From Ereboglobus luteus (GTDB lineage Bacteria; Verrucomicrobiota; Verrucomicrobiia; Opitutales; Opitutaceae), in the NCBI RefSeq assembly GCF_003096195.1, contig NZ_CP023004.1, positions 2,398,501-2,462,500 on the forward strand: DNA of 64,000 nt, in the 5' to 3' direction. Positions 42,758-53,270 of this stretch are shown piece by piece (positions within the stretch are counted from its first letter, which is position 1; each line of letters starts with the position of its first letter). Below the pieces are notes generated by a model, which worked only from the letters and a program-made list of their open reading frames with translations, made no database searches and was not told the origin of the DNA. The position numbers and the translations under genes are program-made.

Positions 42758-44718
42758 ATGAACTCAAAGAAATACACTTCACTCCTCCTCACTTCCCTCC
42801 TTCTTGCCGCGCCCGTTGCGTTTTCCGCCACCGCGCCGGTTCACACCGATTTTGAGCGCGGCGCTCCGTCGGACATCGACGAAAACAAACTCACCACCGC
42901 CATCGATTCCAGCCGCGCGCACTCGGGCAAAAATTCGCTGCGCATCACCTCCGCGCCGAAGGCCGCTTGGGGATACTACTCGCTCGAGCTCGACGGCAAA
43001 CTGGACTTCTCCGAAAACTACGATTTCTCCGTCTGGGTTTACACCGAGAAAGCCACGAAAATCTCGGTCTACATATCCGCCGAGGACAGCACCGGCGAAC
43101 GCTACACGCTGATCAACGGCGCCGGCGCCATCAAACCCGGCCAATGGTCGCGCCTGAGCGGACGGGTGTTTGCGGGCGACTGGCGCAAACAGGATCGCAC
43201 TTACCGCTTCATCGTCCGCGCCAACGGCACCTACTGGATCGACGACCTTTCGCTGCGCCCCAATCCCGAGAAAACGCCCGCGCAAGTCTGGCCCCAACTC
43301 AAGACCGCCCTCAATTCCGCGGCGGGCAAACGCGCCTCCTCGCTCAAGCCCGGCGGCAGCCTCGCGCTTGACGCCCGCAACGCCGCCCTCGCCCCCGACA
43401 TCACCCGCGCCGAAACTTCGCTGCCCGTCGAAGCCGCCGCCGTCATTCCCGCAGACGGCATGCTCGTTTTTGCCATCGACGCCAAGGATGACCTGAGCCT
43501 CACCGGTTCGCTCCAACTCGAGCCCGACGCCGACCTGCAACCCGGCTTGCGCGTCACCGTGCTCGCGAACGACACCGTTATCGCAGCCCCCGCCGTGAAA
43601 GCCGACGCGTGGAAAGCCGTCCGACGTCCGCGTGGCGCGCGCACCATTCACGGCGTTCCCGAGGGGCTCCGCGGCGAACGCCCGTCCGCCACCATCGCGC
43701 TTACGCCGTTCCGCCTCGCGAAAGGCCGCAATTACATCACCGTCGCCAGCCCGCATTTCCGCGGCGCGGGCAACTTCGCAAAACTCGAACTGCGCGCCGA
43801 CGCCAAGCCCGCCGAGAAACCGCTCTACGCCTTCGGACTCCTCTCCGACACGCACCTCAGCTACAACCGGCGCGAGTGGCGCAACACCATGGCCGGCGCG
43901 CCCTCCGGTCCGCAACTCGAGGCCGTGCTCCGCCAGATCAAGCGCGAGGACGCCGCCTTTGCCATCATCGCGGGCGACATGACCGACGACGCCCGTCGCG
44001 ACCAATTCTCCGACCTCGCCCGCGTCATCAAGCGCGCCAACCTTCCCGTTTACGGCTGCCTCGGCAATCACGACACCTCGCGCGACTCCCGCAAGGACAT
44101 CGCCGCCACCATCCCGATGATTTTCCCCGACGGCCCGAAAAACGCCGACTACGCCTTCGCCCGTCCGCCGCTGCGCTTCATTGTCCTCGACGGTTCCTAC
44201 TGGCGCGATTCGTCCGGCAAACTCCACGATCACCGCACCAACAAAAACGACAAAACCACCCCCGCGACGGCGCGCTCGACTGGCTGCGCGACACGCTCGC
44301 GAAGGACACCACCACGCCCACCATTGTCGTTTCGCACTATACGTTTTATTCGCACGGCGGCGTTTCACCCGTGAGCGGCTACGACCGCGGCAACTCGCAT
44401 TTGAACAAGAACCTCATGGCCGTCCTCGATGCCGCGCCCAACGTCGTCGCCGCGATGAACGGCCACATGCACTACAACGAAGTCGCCACGCACAAAGGCA
44501 TCACCTGCATCCAGAACCCGGCCTTCGCCGAGTGGCCCAACGCCTACCGCATGTGCCGCGTTTATCCCGACCGCATGGAGTGGGAAGTGCGCCAGCTCCC
44601 CAACCGCGGCCTCATCCGCGAAGAATTCATCCCCGAACTCGCCCTCGCCTGGCAACTCTCCACCGACGAAGGCGATCTCGCCGGCACCGTCAACCTGGCA
44701 CCTCGCGCCAAAAAATAA
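42758..44718 (+). pseudogene. Metallophosphoesterase with N-terminal carbohydrate-binding-like module, one -1 frameshift
   Basis: A paralogue of the gene at 24309: signal peptide, one CBM-like module (FERGAPSDIDEN, FSVWVYTEKA), a linker domain (LTGSLQLEPDADLQPGLRVT is nearly identical in both), then the phosphoesterase core with LLSDTHLS, AGDMTDDAR, LGNHDTS, VVSHYTF and NGHMHYN. The frame breaks at the C5 run 44259-44263. Adding one C joins NDKTTP to RDGALDWLRDTLAKD, giving 653 residues. It lacks the C-terminal module of the 24309 protein. The same error type at an equivalent C run argues for sequencing undercalls. It probably forms part of the exported-enzyme run. Confidence 0.82.
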
Positions 44719-44769
44719 TCCCGCAGTGGCATCGCTTGCGGCGCCACCCATTCACTCCCAAACAAAGTG

Positions 44770-44856
44770 ATCCACAGATGACGCAGATGAACACAGATTC
44801 AAACCGCTGATGTTTGTATTTTATCTGCGTCCATCCGCGCCATCTGTGGATAAAAA
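44770..44856. repeat. Dispersed palindromic element, family A (copy 4)
   Basis: Two 29 bp arms (44770-44798 and 44823-44851) are complementary except at four positions. The left arm begins ATCCACAGATGACGC and the right arm ends GCGCCATCTGTGGAT followed by AAAAA. It ends 11 bp before the ATG at 44862, so it would form the 5' leader of that mRNA. A shared 14-mer from another repeat (TCGCTTGCGGCGCC) lies just upstream at 44732-44745 and again at 59192-59205. Confidence 0.85.
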
Positions 44857-44861
44857 CCGAA

Positions 44862-45737
44862 ATGAAAACCAAAACTCCACATACCCGCCTCGCATTCATC
44901 TTCGCACTCGCCGCCATGTTTCCCGCGGTCATCATGGCGCAGCCGAAAATCGTCCAGAAGGCCACGCTTGAATATGATTTTCCCGGACGCTACGAGGGGC
45001 AGGCCGCGCAGGGCATGGCGATTTACGAGGAAGTCGCCCTGCTTTTTAACAACGAGGGGCATTGCCGGATTTATAATCTAAAAACCAAGAAAAAGCTTAC
45101 CGAGTTCAACCTCGCCAGCCACGGCGGCTCCAACCACGTCAACTGCGTTTCCTTCGGCGTGGAACAACCCAAGGGCGCGTTTTTTCCGGTGATCTACGTC
45201 TCCGAGTGCTACGGCAACCGCCAGTGTTTTGTTGAAAGCATCTCGCCCAAGGGACCGCGCCTGCTCCAGACCCTCACAATAAAAACCGGCGGCATCGAGG
45301 AGCGCAGTTTCGACTGGGTGGTGGATCGCGAAAATAAATTCATCTATTCGCTCGCCAGTCAGTCGAAGGACGGGAAAAAGGGCGTCCAAGTCACCAAGTG
45401 GAATTTGCCGCCCCTTGGGAAAAAGAAAATCACCTTTCAGAAAGCCGATATCGTCGATCAGTTTTTTGTCGCCTTCCCAAATCTCACCCAGGGCGCGTGC
45501 ATCCGCAAAGGTTACCTTTACCTGCCCGTCGGTCTCCATGACGCACCGGAGGGCGCGCCGGATTTCAAGAGCCGCGAAATCATCGTCGTCAACCTGAAGA
45601 CAAAGAAGATCGAGAAGAGCATAGACATCAACGCCAGCTGCCCCTACGAGCCGGAGGACTGCGATTTCTATGGCGATACCCTGCTTTTATATTGCGGCCA
45701 GCAAGGCGGCCTCTGGCGCATCCCCGGCGTTTTATAA
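44862..45737 (+). CDS. Hypothetical secreted protein, probably beta-propeller-like
   Basis: 291 residues from the ATG at 44862, after a palindromic repeat. In-frame codons upstream (to 44814) are just the translated repeat. Signal peptide about 1-27 ending IMA before QPKIVQ. The rest has regular beta-strand alternation with blades such as AIYEEVALLFNNEGHCRIYNL, FFPVIYVSECYG and REIIVVNLKTKKIEKSI, resembling a small propeller or NHL/YncE-like fold. No catalytic motif is seen. It sits between a phosphoesterase and an MBL-fold hydrolase, and all are exported. The fold is a guess; the gene itself is well supported. Confidence 0.7.
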   Translation: MKTKTPHTRLAFIFALAAMFPAVIMAQPKIVQKATLEYDFPGRYEGQAAQGMAIYEEVALLFNNEGHCRIYNLKTKKKLTEFNLASHGGSNHVNCVSFGVEQPKGAFFPVIYVSECYGNRQCFVESISPKGPRLLQTLTIKTGGIEERSFDWVVDRENKFIYSLASQSKDGKKGVQVTKWNLPPLGKKKITFQKADIVDQFFVAFPNLTQGACIRKGYLYLPVGLHDAPEGAPDFKSREIIVVNLKTKKIEKSIDINASCPYEPEDCDFYGDTLLLYCGQQGGLWRIPGVL

Positions 45738-45759
45738 AAACCATCACGCAATTTGAACC

Positions 45760-45850
45760 AACCGCGGATGAACGCAGATTAACACAGATACAAACTTCCT
45801 GTTTTTTGTATTTATCAGCGACCATCAGTGTCCATCCGCGGTTAAAAAAT
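45760..45850. repeat. Dispersed palindromic element, family A (copy 5)
   Basis: The left arm starts AACCGCGGATGAACGC (45760) and the right arm ends TGTCCATCCGCGGTT (45843) followed by AAAAAAT. It ends about 10 bp before the next gene's ATG at 45854. Central words are TATTTATCAGCG and CAGATTAACACAGATA. Confidence 0.85.
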
Positions 45851-45853
45851 AAA

Positions 45854-46962
45854 ATGAAACAAAAAACTCCACATCACCTCCCTGCCTTCTCACGGGTCTT
45901 CGCTTTCGTCTTTGCGCTCGCCATCATTTCTTCCGGCAGCGCTGCCGCGCAAACATCCGCGAAGCAGCCCGCCGACACTCAAAGGGCGTTTAGCTTTATA
46001 AAAAAATCCGATGCCATGCTTCAGGAGCAGGCGCGGGTCATCTTCAATCAGGCCCGCAAGGTTTTCGCCGCGCACCCGCCCTCCGCCACGCCTTCCGACG
46101 AACGGCTGCTCGCCTTCTACGCGCTCGACTCGCTTTTCCACGACACCCGCCTCGACAAGGGCGAGGCGTTCACCGGGTTCATGGAGGACACCGCCAAGCG
46201 CGTCGCCGACACTCTTGCCGGCCCCAAGCCCGCCTCCGGGCTGCGCATCATCCGTTTTTATAATCACGGTTTTATTTTGCAAACGCCCACGGTCACGATC
46301 GCCATCGACATCGTGCGCGGCGGCAAGCGCGTCATCACCGGCGTCGAGGAGGAACCCTTCCTCGACCTGGAACTCATTCGCCCGATCATTGAGCGTTGCG
46401 ACGCGCTTTTTGTTTCGCATCCGCACAACGACCATGCCGACCTCCGCGTCGCCAAACTTTTCACCGAGGCCGGCAAACCCGTCGTCGCGCCGCCCGGACT
46501 TTGGACGGATGTTTCGCCGCTCGTCCTCCATCCGCGCGCCGCCGACGCCACCGAGCCGATCGACATCACCGTCGCGCTCCGCTCCATCAAGTCGCCGCTC
46601 GCCGTGCGCGTTTATCCCGGACACCAAGGCAAGGTTCCCAACAATCTCTACGCAATCACCACGCCCGAGGGTAAGACCATCCTGCATTCCGGCGACCAGA
46701 CTGGCGGCGGCGCGGACCTTTCCTGGCTTCTCAAAATCCGCGAGCAAATCCGCGTGGATGTTTTCCTCCCGCAATGCTGGATGTCGCGCCTCCCGCTCGT
46801 CGTGGAAGGCGTCGCTCCCGCGCTTGTGCTCACCGGCCACGAAAACGAAATGGGCCACACCATTGACCACCGCGAGTCCTATTGGCAATGTGTGCGCCGT
46901 GTGCAAAAAATCTCCGCCCCGTCATCCTCACCGCCTGGGGCGAACATGTGGACATTCCCTGA
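45854..46962 (+). pseudogene. Secreted MBL-fold metallohydrolase, one -1 frameshift near the 3' end
   Basis: It starts at 45854 (MKQKTPHH) with a signal peptide ending SAAAQ. It is a metallo-beta-lactamase fold of the UlaG/RomA-like type: IRFYNHGFILQTP, SHPHNDHADLR with the zinc His/Asp set, VYPGHQGK, LHSGDQTGGG and TGHENEMGH. In the given frame the C-terminus runs on into a palindromic repeat to 47041. One added A at the A6 run 46905-46910 instead gives KNLRPVILTAWGEHVDIP and a stop at 46962 (369 residues), the expected family ending. Substrate unknown. It lies in the exported-enzyme run just before a glycerophosphodiesterase. Confidence 0.78.
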
Positions 46963-46985
46963 CCAGCAATCACCATCAAATAAAA

Positions 46986-47055
46986 GGGTAGGGCGAACCC
47001 TCCGGGTGAGCCGCTCCGTTTCGAGCCTCGGCTCACTCTGAGTGAGCGCCCTGCC
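46986..47055. repeat. Palindromic element, family B (GGGTAGGGCGAA terminus)
   Basis: The left arm 46986-47013 begins GGGTAGGGCGAACCC and ends GAGCCG. The right arm 47029-47055 is its imperfect complement ending GCGCCCTGCC. The same terminus occurs at 58163, 58285 (inverted) and 55864 (inverted). Confidence 0.75.
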
Positions 47056-47103
47056 AAATCCAAATTTTTAAGCACCAACTCCAAACTCTAAACACACCAA
47101 AAC

Positions 47104-48039
47104 ATGATCACGAAAAAATCATTTCTCCTGCCATTTAGCCTCGCGCTGGCCCTGATGTTCAGCGCCGCGTTGAACGCCGCCGACCGCGTTGACCAACTGC
47201 GCGCGAAGCTCTTCTCGCGCGACATCCCCGACGTGCTCGTCGTCGCGCATCGCGGCGACTGGCGTTACGCGCCCGAAAATTCCATGCAGGGCATCGAGCG
47301 CTCGATCTCGCTGGGCGTGGATGTCGTCGAGGTTGATCTCCAGCGCACCAAGGATGGCGTGCTCATCCTTATGCATGACAGCACGCTTGAGCGCACCACT
47401 TCCTACAAAGGGAAGGGCGGCGACAAGGGCAAGGTCTCCGAGAAAACCCTCGCGGAAATCAAAAAACTCACCCTCAAAAACGGCTGCGGCATCAGGACGC
47501 CGCACAAGGTCCCCACGCTCGAGGAACTGCTCGTCGCCACCAAGGGCCGCGTGCTCATCAACCTCGACAAGGCCGACCGTTATTTCGACGAAGTCTTCGC
47601 GCTCCTTAAAAAAACCGGCACCACCCGCCAGATCATCATGAAAGGCAGCAAGCCCAACGATGAAGTTAAAAAGCTCTACGGCGCGTATCTCGACGAGGTC
47701 ATTTACATGCCCATCGTGAACCTCGACAAGGAAGGCGCCGAGCAAATCATCCGCGATTTCCGCGCCGGCATCAACCCCGTCGCCTACGAGCTGCTCTACA
47801 AGCACGACACCAACCCGCTCCCCAAGCAACTCGCGCGCGAGCTGAAGGGCAACGCGCTCATCTGGTATAACACGCTTTGGGCAAACATGGCCGGCGGGCA
47901 CGAGGACGAGTGCGCGATCACGCAAGGCCCCGACGCCGCCTACGGCTTCCTTATCGACAACCTCGGCACGCGCATCATCCAGACCGATCGCTCCGAGCTC
48001 CTGCTCAACTACCTGAAAAAACGCCGCCTGCACGACTGA
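47104..48039 (+). CDS. Glycerophosphodiester phosphodiesterase, secreted
   Basis: 311 residues, with a signal peptide (about 1-25, ending LNAA). The TIM-barrel GDPD motifs are all present: HRGDW (H49, R50), PENS, metal ligands E76 and D78 in VVEVDLQRTKDG, and H91 in MHDSTLERTT. It hydrolyses glycerophosphodiesters, possibly the polar heads of phospholipids or teichoic-type polymers. It is distinct from the lipoprotein at 5347 and the Tat-exported one at 58306, so three secretion routes serve one enzyme family in this window. Confidence 0.9.
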   Translation: MITKKSFLLPFSLALALMFSAALNAADRVDQLRAKLFSRDIPDVLVVAHRGDWRYAPENSMQGIERSISLGVDVVEVDLQRTKDGVLILMHDSTLERTTSYKGKGGDKGKVSEKTLAEIKKLTLKNGCGIRTPHKVPTLEELLVATKGRVLINLDKADRYFDEVFALLKKTGTTRQIIMKGSKPNDEVKKLYGAYLDEVIYMPIVNLDKEGAEQIIRDFRAGINPVAYELLYKHDTNPLPKQLARELKGNALIWYNTLWANMAGGHEDECAITQGPDAAYGFLIDNLGTRIIQTDRSELLLNYLKKRRLHD

Positions 48040-48048
48040 GCCATGTAG

Positions 48049-48141
48049 GGGCGCACCTCGCGTGCGCCCTTGCGTTGTCCGCCTTGTGCGAACGCACGCA
48101 ACCCATCCTTCGCGCCATCCGGGCGCGCGTAAAGCGCGCCC
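48049..48141. repeat. Double GC-rich hairpin repeat, family D
   Basis: GGGCGCAC/GTGCGCCC (48049-48069) and GGGCGCGC/GCGCGCCC (48121-48141) are two 8 bp stems. The outer parts (GTAGGGGCGC and GCGCCCCTGC) also pair with each other across the element. It lies between a glycerophosphodiesterase and a sulfatase and could act as a terminator or mRNA processing signal. Confidence 0.6.
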
Positions 48142-48220
48142 CTGCGATGGAGGCAGATTACTAAGCCCCAAAAACATCCCCTCTCAAAATCCCATGCGAA
48201 ACCCCGCAGTTACATCCCTT

Positions 48221-50058
48221 ATGAAACCCGCCACCCTCACCGCCGCGGCCTTCGCCGCCGTCACGCTCCCGCTCGCCGCCGCCGACAAGGCGCCCGCGCC
48301 CGGAAAACAACCAAACATTATCGTCATCCTTTCGGACGACATGGGCTACTCGGACATTGGCTGTTACGGCAGCGAAATCCGCACCCCCGCGCTCGACGCC
48401 CTTGCCGCCCGCGGCCTCCGGTTCACCCAATTCTACAACGGCGCCCGCTGCTGCCCCACGCGCGCCGCGCTGCTCACCGGCCTCTACGCGCACCAAGCCG
48501 GCATGGGCGGCATGACTCGCAACCAAAAACTCCCCGGCTACACCGGCTCCATTCGTGAAAACTGCATGACCATCGCCGAAATGCTCCGCCCCGCCGGCTA
48601 CGCCACTTACGCCGTTGGCAAATGGCATGTCTCCCGCAACGCCAGGGAGACGCAAAACCTCCCCCTCCAGCGTGGCTTCGACCACTACTATGGAATGCTA
48701 ATCGGCTCCGCCAGCTATTACGACCCCTCCTCGCTTGCCCGCGACAACACGATCATCACCCCCTACAACGACCCCGAGGGTTACCGTCCCGCCAACAATC
48801 AATTTTATCTCACAGACGCCATTGGCGACAACGCCATCCGCTACCTCGAGCAGCACGAGCGAAAAAAATCAGCCGGCGCGTCCGCGTCCAAACCCTTCTT
48901 CATGTATGTCGCGTTCACCGCGGCGCACTGGCCCCTGCAAGCCTTCCCCGAGGACATCGCCAAATACAAGGGCGCCTACGATGCCGGTTACGACGCCATC
49001 CGCCAGGCCCGTCATAAACGCCTGGCCGAACTCGGACTACTCCCTCCCGGCACCAAGCTCTCCCCGCCCGACAACACCGCGTGGAAAGACATCCAGGACA
49101 AGGAATGGGAAATCCGCTGCATGGAGGTTTACGCCGCCATGATTGACCGCATGGACCAAAACATAGCCCGCATCGTCGCCCACCTCAAAACCACCGGCCA
49201 GCTCGACAACACCGTCATCTTCTTCATGCAGGACAACGGCGCCTGCGCCGAAATCTTTACCCAAAGGGACAACCTCACCTTTCGCTGGCACAACGGCCCC
49301 CCACCAGCCACGCCGAGCGCCGCGTCCTCATGCGCGAGCCTCCCAACGCCGCCACCGCCACCTACGCGCCCCTCGGCCCCGACGACCTCCAGACGAGAAA
49401 CTATCCCGTGCAAACCCGCGACGGACGCCCCATGCGCACCGGCCCCGCGGTCATGCCCGGCCCCGACGACACCTACATCGGCTACGGACAGGACTGGGCC
49501 AACGTCTCCAACACCCCCTTCCGCGAATACAAGCACTGGGTGCACGAAGGCGGCATCAGCACGCCGCTCATCGTCCACTGGCCCGCCGGCATTCCCGCCG
49601 CGCTCAACAGCAGCCTTGTCTGCACCCCCGCGCACATCATCGACATCGCCGCCACCTGCGTTGACTTGGCCGGCGCAAAATATCCCGCCAAACGCGGCGA
49701 CACCGCGATCACACCGCTCGCTGGGATCAGTCTGCGCCCGCTCTTCACCGGCGCCCAAGTCCACCGTCCCGCGCCGATATTCTGGGAGCACGAGGGCAAC
49801 CGCGCCGTGCGCGATGGAGACTGGAAACTCGTCGCCAAAGGCCACGACGGCCCTTGGGAACTCTACAACATGACCGCCGACCGCACCGAGCTCAACAACC
49901 TCGCCGCGCAACACAAGGACATCACCAACCGCCTCGCCACCGCATGGGAAAACTGGGCCGTTGAGGCCAAGGCCAAACCATGGCCCTGGGACAAGACGCC
50001 CCCCGTCCAAGGCGGCGCGGCCAAGTCAAAATCAAAAAACAAGTCCGCCAAAAAATAA
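48221..50058 (+). pseudogene. Sulfatase, formylglycine-dependent, one -1 frameshift
   Basis: The start at 48221 (MKPATLTAAA) is chosen because it aligns with the next sulfatase; an ATG at 48194 is possible. Signal peptide ends about AAA-DK. Metal ligands D39/D40 in LSDDMGYSD and the modified Cys77 in the RCCPTR sulfatase signature are visible, then GKWH. The frame breaks at the C6 run 49297-49302. Adding a C gives GPPTSHAERRVLM and joins the C-terminal half (HWVHEGGISTPLIVHWPAG, ALTWENW-like end) for 612 residues. It removes sulfate esters from glycans or other sulfated compounds outside the cytoplasm and needs an anaerobic or aerobic maturase not seen here. It is a tandem paralogue of the next gene. 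Confidence 0.85.
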
Positions 50059-50073
50059 CCAGCCATTCTTTCC

Positions 50074-51879
50074 ATGAAACCCGCCACCCTCACCGCCGCG
50101 GCTCTTGCCGCCGCCACACTCCCGCTTGTCGCCACCGCCGCCGACAAGACGCCCGCGTCCGTGAAGCAGCCAAACATTATAATCATCCTCAGCGACGACA
50201 TGGGTTATACCGACATCGGTTGCTATGGCGGGGAAATCCGCACGCCCGCAATCGACAAGCTCGCGCAGCGCGGCCTGCGCTTCACGCAGTTTTACAACAA
50301 CGCCCGCTGTTGCCCCACGCGCGCCTCGTTGCTTACCGGCCTCTACGCGCACCAAGCCGGCATGGGCGGCATGAACCGCAACCAAAAACACCCCGGCTAC
50401 ACCGGCTCATTGCGCGACAATTGCATGACCATTGCCGAAATGCTTCGCCCCGGAGGTTATTCCACCTACGCCGTCGGCAAATGGCACGTCTCGCTCGAAT
50501 CAGGCGAACCGGCAAACTGGCCCTTGCGGCGCGGCTTCGACAAGTTCTACGGCACCATTCTCGGCTACGGCAGTTTTTATGACCCCGCCACGCTCTGCCG
50601 TGACAACACCCTCATCACCCCCCTCAACGATCCCGGCTACAAGCCGCCATCGGGAAAATATTATTACACCGATGCCATCGCCGACAACGCCGTGCTCTAC
50701 ATCAAGCAGCACCAGCGCGACAACGCCTCTGCGGACGGCTCCACGTCCAAACCCTTCTTCATGTATGTCGCCTTCACCGCCGCGCACTGGCCCATGCACG
50801 CGCTGCCCGAGGACATCGCAAAATACAAGGGCGTTTATGACAACGGCTACGACCCCATTCGCGCCGCGCGTTACAAGCGCGCAATCGAACTCGGAGTCCT
50901 CCCGCCCGGCACGAAACTCACGCCGTCCGACAATGCCGGCTGGGACAACGTGAAGGACAAGGAGTGGGAAGCCCGCTGCATGGAAGTTTACGCCGCCATG
51001 ATTGACCGCATGGACCAGGGCATCGCGCGCATTGTCGCCCAACTCGACGCATCCGGCCAGCTCGACAACACCATCATCATGTTCATGCATGATAACGGCG
51101 GTTGCGCCGAGCCGCAAGGCCGCCAGCCCGAGCCCGCCGCCAACGTGCCCGCGCCCGGCGAGACATTCCGTCCCCTCGGCCCCGACGAGCCCCAGCCCAA
51201 GGCCCGCCCTCCTCACATGCAAGCGCGCGACGGACGCCCCATCCGCACTGGCGTAGGCACGATGCCCGGCCCCGAGGACACCTACATCGGCTACGGACAC
51301 GACTGGGCCAACGTCTCCAACACGCCCTTCCGCGAATACAAGCACTGGGTGCACGAAGGTGGCATCAGCACGCCGCTCATCGTCCACTGGCCCGCCGGCA
51401 TCCCTGCCGCGCTCAACGGCACATTTGTGCGCCCGCCCGCGCACATCATCGACGTGGCCGCCACCTGCGTTGATTTGGCCGGCGCAAAATATCCCGCCAA
51501 ACGGGGCGACACCGCGCTCACACCGCTTGCCGGTGTCAGTCTGCGTCCGCTCTTCACCGGCGCGCAAACCTTGCAGCGCCCCGCGCCAATATTCTGGGAG
51601 CACGAGGGCAACCGCGCCGTGCGCGATGGAGACTGGAAGCTAGTCGCCAAGGGCTCCGACGGCCCTTGGGAACTCTACAACATTGCAGCCGACCGTGCCG
51701 AGCTCAACAACCTCGCCGCGCAGCACAAGGACATCGCCAACCGCCTCGCCGCCGCATGGGAAAACTGGGCCGTTGAGGCCAAGGCAAAACCTTGGCCTTG
51801 GGACAAGATCAAGCCCGGAAACGTCAACGCCCAAAAAACAAAAACCAAAAACAAAAGAAACAAAGGCGCGAAAAGTTAG
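50074..51879 (+). CDS. Sulfatase, formylglycine-dependent
   Basis: 601 residues, 15 bp after the previous sulfatase and clearly its tandem duplicate (identical first ten residues, near-identical C-terminal third from GYGHDWANVSNTPFREYKHW onward). Signal peptide 1-23. D41/D42 bind calcium, and Cys79 of RCCPTR should be converted to formylglycine. KWHVS and the GGISTP motif complete the active site. The middle region after MHDNGGCAE differs from the neighbour, where substrate recognition may have diverged. A basic Lys/Asn tail ends the protein. Confidence 0.92.
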   Translation: MKPATLTAAALAAATLPLVATAADKTPASVKQPNIIIILSDDMGYTDIGCYGGEIRTPAIDKLAQRGLRFTQFYNNARCCPTRASLLTGLYAHQAGMGGMNRNQKHPGYTGSLRDNCMTIAEMLRPGGYSTYAVGKWHVSLESGEPANWPLRRGFDKFYGTILGYGSFYDPATLCRDNTLITPLNDPGYKPPSGKYYYTDAIADNAVLYIKQHQRDNASADGSTSKPFFMYVAFTAAHWPMHALPEDIAKYKGVYDNGYDPIRAARYKRAIELGVLPPGTKLTPSDNAGWDNVKDKEWEARCMEVYAAMIDRMDQGIARIVAQLDASGQLDNTIIMFMHDNGGCAEPQGRQPEPAANVPAPGETFRPLGPDEPQPKARPPHMQARDGRPIRTGVGTMPGPEDTYIGYGHDWANVSNTPFREYKHWVHEGGISTPLIVHWPAGIPAALNGTFVRPPAHIIDVAATCVDLAGAKYPAKRGDTALTPLAGVSLRPLFTGAQTLQRPAPIFWEHEGNRAVRDGDWKLVAKGSDGPWELYNIAADRAELNNLAAQHKDIANRLAAAWENWAVEAKAKPWPWDKIKPGNVNAQKTKTKNKRNKGAKS

Positions 51880-51968
51880 ACGCGTTGCCGTCCATGGCCG
51901 CCTTCCAATCTTCAACGCAATATTCTCACCACTAAACAAACACTAAATCCTAAGCCTAAATAAAAACC

Positions 51969-53267
51969 ATGTCTTCATTCACCCGTCGCCAATTCCTCGG
52001 CACCGCCGCCGCGCTCTCCGCCGCTCCGCTCCTCTCGAAACTTCCCGCCGCCGCGTTTGCGTCCGGCTCGGACCGCCTCAAAGTCGGCCTCATCGGCTCC
52101 GGCGGACGCGGTGTCAGCGCCATGCGCAACTGCCTCGACGCCGATCCCTCCGTGATAGTCTGGGCCATCGGCGACGCTTTCGCCGACCGTCTTGAAAGCG
52201 CCCGCGACAACTTGGTCAACGGCACCCCGAAGAGCCGCAGGCCGCGCCCGCCCGTCGCGCCCGAGCGCCTCGCCATTCCGCCCGAGCGCCAGTTCATCGG
52301 CCTCGACGCCTACAAAAAAGTCATCAACTCCGGCGTCGATCTCGTCATCCTCGCCACGCCGCCGCAATTCCGCCCGGAACACATGGAGGCCGCCATCAAC
52401 GCCGGCGTGCACGTCTTCGCCGAAAAACCCGTCGCCGTGGATGTCGCCGGCGTGCGTCGCGTTATCTCCGTCGGCGAGCTGGCGAAACAGAAGCGCCTCG
52501 CGATCGTCGCCGGCACGCAATTCCGCTACAGCGGCCACTACATCGAGACCATGCGCCGCGTTCACGACGGCGACATCGGCGAGCTTGTCGGCGGGCAGTT
52601 TTATTATCTGACAAACGGGCTCTGGCACCACGACCGCAAACCCGGCTGGACGGATATGGAATACCAAATTCGCAACTGGCTTTATTACACCTGGCTGAGC
52701 GGCGACCACATCGTCGAGCAGCACATCCACAACATCGACGTCATGAACTGGGCCTTCGGCGGACCTCCCCTCAAGGCCATCGGCATGGGCGGACGCCAGA
52801 GCCGCACCGACCCGAAGTATGGCAACATTTTTGACCACTTCGCCGTCGAGTATGAATATGCGAATGGCGTCCGCGTGCAAAGCATGTGCCGCCAGGCGCC
52901 CGGCGCGTCCACCCGCTCCAACAACGAGCGACTCGTCGGCACCAAGGGCACCGCCCGGCTCCCCGCAGCCATCACCGGCCCGAAAGCGTGGAAGTTCACC
53001 GACGACACGCCCAACGGTCTCGTCGCCGAGCACGTCGCGCTGATCAAAGGCATTCGCAACGGCAACCCGCTCAACGACGCCAAGCGCGTCGCCGAAAGCA
53101 CGCTGACCGCAATCCTCGGGCGCAACTCCGCCTACACCGGGCGCGAAATCAACTACGCGTGGCTGCTCAACGCCTCCAAGGAAAACCTCACGCCCGAAAC
53201 CTGCCGCTTCGACATGGCCCCGCCGAAAAGCGAAATCGCCATCCCCGGCGTTACGCCGCTCGTGTGA
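51969..53267 (+). CDS. Gfo/Idh/MocA-family oxidoreductase, Tat-exported
   Basis: 432 residues. The N-terminus has a twin-arginine signal (TRRQFLGTAAALSAAPLL). The Rossmann domain starts KVGLIGSGGRGVSAM, with FAEKPVAVD at about 155-163, the family EKP motif. The C-terminal alpha/beta domain is of the bacterial exported type (HHDRKPGWTDMEYQIRNW, HIHNIDVMNWAFGGPP). Members oxidise or reduce sugars, often with a tightly bound NAD(P). The next gene, a Tat-exported sugar isomerase-type protein, is the common partner in Verrucomicrobia. Substrate unknown. Confidence 0.9.
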   Translation: MSSFTRRQFLGTAAALSAAPLLSKLPAAAFASGSDRLKVGLIGSGGRGVSAMRNCLDADPSVIVWAIGDAFADRLESARDNLVNGTPKSRRPRPPVAPERLAIPPERQFIGLDAYKKVINSGVDLVILATPPQFRPEHMEAAINAGVHVFAEKPVAVDVAGVRRVISVGELAKQKRLAIVAGTQFRYSGHYIETMRRVHDGDIGELVGGQFYYLTNGLWHHDRKPGWTDMEYQIRNWLYYTWLSGDHIVEQHIHNIDVMNWAFGGPPLKAIGMGGRQSRTDPKYGNIFDHFAVEYEYANGVRVQSMCRQAPGASTRSNNERLVGTKGTARLPAAITGPKAWKFTDDTPNGLVAEHVALIKGIRNGNPLNDAKRVAESTLTAILGRNSAYTGREINYAWLLNASKENLTPETCRFDMAPPKSEIAIPGVTPLV

Positions 53268-53270
53268 CCT

